A stretch of 64,000 nt of DNA from UBA1672 sp050633285 (GTDB lineage: Bacteria; Pseudomonadota; Alphaproteobacteria; Micavibrionales; Micavibrionaceae): assembly GCA_050633285.1 (NCBI GenBank), contig JBOEGG010000002.1, positions 186,001-250,000 of the forward strand, given 5' to 3'. Position numbers and translations under genes: made by a program. The notes beneath the pieces were generated by a model. It was not told the origin of the DNA, did not search any database, and was given only the letters and a program-made list of their open reading frames with translations. Shown piece by piece: positions 61,001 to 64,000 of the stretch; the stretch's first letter is position 1, and each line of letters begins with the position of its first letter.

Positions 61001-62206
61001 TTATTTGGCAGGCGCCTTCTTTTGCATAGTCTTCATCGGTTTATATTTTTGCGGATGAAATTCTAAAAGGGAGAAAAATGTGTTTTGCATCTCTGTCTTA
61101 GAATGTGCACGGGTCGTTAAAAATTCTTGAACGATCAAGAAATTATTAATATAGCGTGCTTCAATATAGATGTTCGATATTAAAGGATAACGTTTCGTTG
61201 GAGTGATAACTAATTTTGTTTTTACTGTACTGACATTACCGTTTTTATAGTGATCGAGAAGTAAGTTATTGGGGTTTGCATTCGCTACAAAATTAGAAAC
61301 ATGTTTCGATATAATAAAATTCTTTGCGCGTGTTATATTGACTGCTTTATCTAATTTATAAGCACTAACATTATAAAAGACGCTTTTTGATCTGACGGGA
61401 TCAACAATTTCGAATTCCATAGTGTCGCGTGTTTTAGACGAAGAAAATGTGGGTGGGTTAGGGGCATAATCCCTATTTAGTGGAGGCAGTTTAACGGTAA
61501 ATAGTTTGTTTCGGGATGTGTAAGGGAGCCAACCTGTACCGCGTGCTATAGCATTTTTAGGATCTTTTTCAATAAAACGACCATCATTGAGCTTGATCGA
61601 TTCTAAGAAGTCATTAGATCTAAATGAGTAGATAGAGTTGGCGGGGCCACTTAGAACTTGTTCTACTTTGGCGTAGTTTGTCATAATGACCTGAATGCGT
61701 AAGCCATATGTTTCACCCTCTTTAGATTTGTAAGATATATAGAATTTTTTACCTAAAAAACCACCTTCATGTACAAAGTCTTCATCTGAAAGTATTTCTC
61801 CTGACATGGATTTAGCAGCAAGCCTGTACTTTCTGGCTTCTTGCTTTAAAATTTTATGAGTTTCTTGAATTGTAAGCTCAGGACCGAATGTCTGCTGCGC
61901 TTTGATAAGTATACTTTTTTCATTAGATCCGGTTTGTAAATGACCATCAAGGGAAGAAACAATCTCGGTGCTAAATGCGACACTATGTTCATTGAATTGA
62001 AAAGGATAGACTTTGTATTTATATTGAACTGGGAATTTTGTTGTAAAAATCCCTGTTACAGATTCAAAATTTTTCCATTTTCCTTTCTTAAGCTCGTTCT
62101 GGTCTTTTTGTTCCTCAGGTGTTGGTGCGCTGGCCGCATGTGAAACTGTTGTGTTAAAACACAGAATACAAAAGAAAAAAGCGGAAAGTTTTAGAACCAT
62201 CTTCAT
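61001..62206 (-). CDS. Secreted protein of unknown function with two similar halves
   Basis: A 401-residue protein with a signal peptide (LKLSAFFFCILCFNTTVSHA, then ASAPT). Two strand-rich regions begin alike, SVTGIFTTKFPVQYKYKVYPF near residue 50 and RNKLFTVKLPPLNRDY near residue 235, suggesting an internal duplication of a domain of about 170 residues. The C-terminus is basic. No cysteines remain in the mature protein. The family was not recognised. It should be periplasmic. It is the only gene between pepP and rpsU. Confidence 0.6.
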   Translation of the reverse strand: MKMVLKLSAFFFCILCFNTTVSHAASAPTPEEQKDQNELKKGKWKNFESVTGIFTTKFPVQYKYKVYPFQFNEHSVAFSTEIVSSLDGHLQTGSNEKSILIKAQQTFGPELTIQETHKILKQEARKYRLAAKSMSGEILSDEDFVHEGGFLGKKFYISYKSKEGETYGLRIQVIMTNYAKVEQVLSGPANSIYSFRSNDFLESIKLNDGRFIEKDPKNAIARGTGWLPYTSRNKLFTVKLPPLNRDYAPNPPTFSSSKTRDTMEFEIVDPVRSKSVFYNVSAYKLDKAVNITRAKNFIISKHVSNFVANANPNNLLLDHYKNGNVSTVKTKLVITPTKRYPLISNIYIEARYINNFLIVQEFLTTRAHSKTEMQNTFFSLLEFHPQKYKPMKTMQKKAPAK

Positions 62207-62261
62207 TACTTATAATACCTTTACTTAATCAGATAGATAATTTTAACACAAAGAAGCGCAC

Positions 62262-62294
62262 AAAAAAACCGCTGACGAGTTTTCGGCAGCAGTT
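62262..62294 (-). terminator. Intrinsic terminator of rpsU
   Basis: On the reverse strand AACTGCTG-C-CGA pairs with TCG-T-CAGCGGTT around AAAC, then seven T follow. Confidence 0.85.
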
Positions 62295-62319
62295 CCTTTG
62301 TTCTTAAAAGTAAATAGAA

Positions 62320-62535
62320 CTAATATCCATCGCGTTCGCGACGTTTACGTTCCATTTTACGACAACGTCTGACAGCTTCCGCTTCGACGCGTGCTCTTTT
62401 CTCAGACGGCTTCTCGTAATGACGACGAAGCTTCATCTCGCGAAAAATGCCTTCACGTTGCATTTTCTTTTTGAGAACACGTAAAGCCTGATCGACATTG
62501 TTATCACGTACGTTAACACTGACCACAGGACTCAC
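62320..62535 (-). CDS. rpsU: 30S ribosomal protein S21
   Basis: A 71-residue very basic protein: VNVRDNNVDQALRVLKKKMQ at the start, then REMKLRRHYEKPSEKRARVE and an Arg-rich tail. S21 sits near the anti-Shine-Dalgarno end of 16S rRNA and affects translation initiation. The length is usual for alphaproteobacteria. AAGAGGTGAG precedes the ATG. It is monocistronic, with its own terminator. Confidence 0.96.
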   Translation of the reverse strand: MSPVVSVNVRDNNVDQALRVLKKKMQREGIFREMKLRRHYEKPSEKRARVEAEAVRRCRKMERKRRERDGY

Positions 62536-62718
62536 CTCTTTCTAAATTGGTTTAAAATTAAATATAACTTATAAAAAGTTGAGATGTTATTAACATGCTA
62601 AAGGGCATTAAGGCAAAGGAAAAATAGAGGTTGTACATAAGAATGACAATCTTAGATATTGAAGCGCGAATGTATATAACTCATAATTGTTTTTTTAATT
62701 TATATATAGGAAAATATT

Positions 62719-63156
62719 ATGTTTAAAAAAGTTGTTAAAAGCACATGCGCAGTAGCTCTTCTGTCGGTTTGTATAGGCGGGATAGGTATGGTTAGCGCAG
62801 AAGATAAAAATCAGGAAAAAGCACCATCTACTGAACAGGCATCTGTTCCAAAAGCAAAAGGGGAATGCATTCGTGTTAAAAATGAATCAAGCGAACAAAT
62901 TACACAAGTAAGGCTTAAACCTGTAGGGGGAGCAACGGCAGGACGACCTGAATGCTATTTTAAGAACATATATACTGGTAAATCTCAGAAGTGTCATGGC
63001 ATTACAAATAAAAATGCAAAATACAGAGTGCAGATCCAATTGTCAGGCGTACAATGGGTAAATGTAGATGCAAAACCAAAAGATAACTGGAAAGTACAAC
63101 AAACAGTAATCGGTTCAGCTGTTAAAGTCGTCAAGGGCGGTAAATGTAATCCATAA
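62719..63156 (+). CDS. Small secreted cysteine-containing protein, unknown
   Basis: A 145-residue protein with a signal peptide (VVKSTCAVALLSVCIGGIGMVSA, then ED). The mature chain begins with a Lys/Glu/Pro linker and then has four cysteines (GECIRV, PECYFKN, QKCHG, GGKCNP), enough for two disulfides. The strand-rich middle (EQITQVRLKPVGG, YRVQIQLSGVQWVNVD) fits a compact periplasmic beta domain. No family was recognised. It stands alone, with AGGAAAA before the ATG, and ends at the hairpin at 63167. Confidence 0.6.
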   Translation: MFKKVVKSTCAVALLSVCIGGIGMVSAEDKNQEKAPSTEQASVPKAKGECIRVKNESSEQITQVRLKPVGGATAGRPECYFKNIYTGKSQKCHGITNKNAKYRVQIQLSGVQWVNVDAKPKDNWKVQQTVIGSAVKVVKGGKCNP

Positions 63157-63166
63157 AATTAAGCGA

Positions 63167-63210
63167 GGCTGCATAGGTTTGAGGCCATATATCTATGCAG
63201 CCTTGTGTGT
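63167..63210 (+). terminator. Intrinsic terminator between convergent genes
   Basis: GGCTGCATAG at 63167-63176 pairs perfectly with CTATGCAGCC at 63193-63202, then TTGTGTGTTTTT. The stop codon of the facing ABC gene lies within the right arm. Confidence 0.75.
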
Positions 63211-64000
63211 TTTTAAATTCATCGCCGCATCAAGAAGGGTTTTTGTATAATCATGTTGCGGGTTATCAAAGATGTCTTGTGCGTTCCCATGCTCTACGAC
63301 TTGTCCATCTTTCATGACCAAAACACTATGACTCATGGCGCGTACAACACGTAAATCGTGACTGATGAACATATAGGATAGCTTATGCTTCTCTTGTAAC
63401 TCACGCAGAAGGTCGACTATTTCGGCTTGTACCGAGACATCCAATGCAGAAGTGGGTTCATCTAACACCAAAAATTCAGGAGCAAGAACCATCGCACGGG
63501 CAATTGATATACGTTGCCTTTGCCCACCCGAAAACTCATGCGGATAGCGGTGGCGCGTATCCGGATTCATGTGTACGTCTTCTAACGAATCGATGACACG
63601 TTTGTCGCGTTCTTTCGCACTTAATTCCGGGAAATGAAGTTTTAAACCTTCTCCAATAATTTGCGCAACACTCATACGTGGAGAAAGAGAACCGTAAGGA
63701 TCCTGAAATACAATTTGCATACGCTCTCGTAACGGGCGCATATCTTTTTGTGAAAAGCTTGATATATCTTGCCCGTCAAAATTAAGCGCGCCTTGCGATC
63801 GTAATAACCGCAATATAGCCATGCCAAGCGTACTCTTCCCTGATCCTGATTCACCAACGACACCTAATGTCTCGCCACGTCGAATGCTAAGGTCAATACC
63901 GTCTACTGCTTTTACATGGCTGATTGTTTTGCCAAAGAAATTTTTCTTATCTGCAAAATATACTTTGACATTATCACCACTTAAGAGCGTTTTTTGCTGC
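63193..64000 (-). CDS. yejF: Peptide ABC transporter ATPase, C-terminal half (YejF/DppDF-type), 5' part outside window
   Basis: About 269 residues of a nucleotide-binding domain that runs off the right edge. The frame is open to base 63999 and includes Walker A (GESGSGKST) upstream of the first in-frame ATG, so the gene continues to the right. Then QIVFQDPYGSLSPRMSV, the signature FSGGQRQRISIARAMV, Walker B LVLDEPTSALD and ISHDLRVVRAMSHSVLVMKDG. It powers import of oligopeptides. The domain resembles the second ATPase of the fused protein YejF; the first half cannot be seen, so a separate DppF-type protein is possible. Confidence 0.82.
   Translation of the reverse strand, partial: QQKTLLSGDNVKVYFADKKNFFGKTISHVKAVDGIDLSIRRGETLGVVGESGSGKSTLGMAILRLLRSQGALNFDGQDISSFSQKDMRPLRERMQIVFQDPYGSLSPRMSVAQIIGEGLKLHFPELSAKERDKRVIDSLEDVHMNPDTRHRYPHEFSGGQRQRISIARAMVLAPEFLVLDEPTSALDVSVQAEIVDLLRELQEKHKLSYMFISHDLRVVRAMSHSVLVMKDGQVVEHGNAQDIFDNPQHDYTKTLLDAAMNLKTHKAA

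Noticed and set aside
1..64000. tRNA, rRNA, CRISPR arrays and insertion sequences
   Set aside because: No cloverleaf, regular spaced repeat, transposase or terminal inverted repeat was noticed on reading the intergenic regions.

Overview
The window looks like a draft-assembly piece of an alphaproteobacterial chromosome of fairly low GC, roughly 40 percent by eye. A MipZ-type division ATPase, a ChpT-type histidine phosphotransferase placed next to a complete chemotaxis operon, a Rickettsia/Thermus-type isocitrate dehydrogenase, LepA, PurH and RpsU support this. A free-living motile member, possibly near the Micavibrio-like lineages, fits the chemotaxis genes, but that placement is inference. 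A 29-base run of N inside one giant gene shows that the sequence is a scaffold.

Bases 1-18232 are the late half of a podovirus-like (T7-type) prophage, transcribed left to right. The order is scaffold (cut by the window edge), major capsid, small head proteins, tail tube A, a peptidoglycan-binding virion protein, tail tube B, an internal-protein-like gene, tail spike, OmpA-like protein, large terminase, a peptidoglycan-binding/muramidase protein, a lipoprotein, then a lysis block (membrane coiled-coil protein, SleB-type hydrolase, 3-TM holin). Host-like cargo interrupts it: a reverse-strand PilZ gene, two reverse-strand Sel1-type genes (one broken) and a forward EamA transporter inside the lysis block. 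Many late genes are preceded by their own hairpin, several with a U-tract. No integrase, portal or attachment site is visible; they would lie to the left or are absent.

Bases 18372-37806 carry mostly housekeeping and unknown genes: isocitrate dehydrogenase, FolD, YggT, a Cys/Met-metabolism PLP enzyme, aconitase, CheZ, a DUF3137-type membrane protein, a DUF455 ferritin-like protein and LepA. Between them lie an unrecognised three-gene reverse cluster (27070-30442, with a membrane HExxH protein), two tiny lipoproteins, a frameshifted gene at a slippery A-tract and a possible small-RNA terminator with a C-rich loop.

Bases 38369-47014 are the most unusual chromosomal part. They hold a reverse-strand operon of large proteins that I cannot assign to any family (219, 661 and about 1541 residues, then about 140), with hydrophobic glycine-rich segments and low-complexity linkers, its own promoter and a terminator. 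Downstream of it are two small unknown genes.

Bases 47218-64000 return to core functions: PurH, then cheR-cheB-cheY-cheW-cheA and chpT read from right to left, phosphomannomutase/phosphoglucomutase, GalU, a short membrane protein, MipZ, X-Pro aminopeptidase, two secreted proteins of unknown role, RpsU and the 3' end of a YejF-type peptide ABC transporter ATPase gene. I saw no tRNA, rRNA, CRISPR array or insertion sequence.
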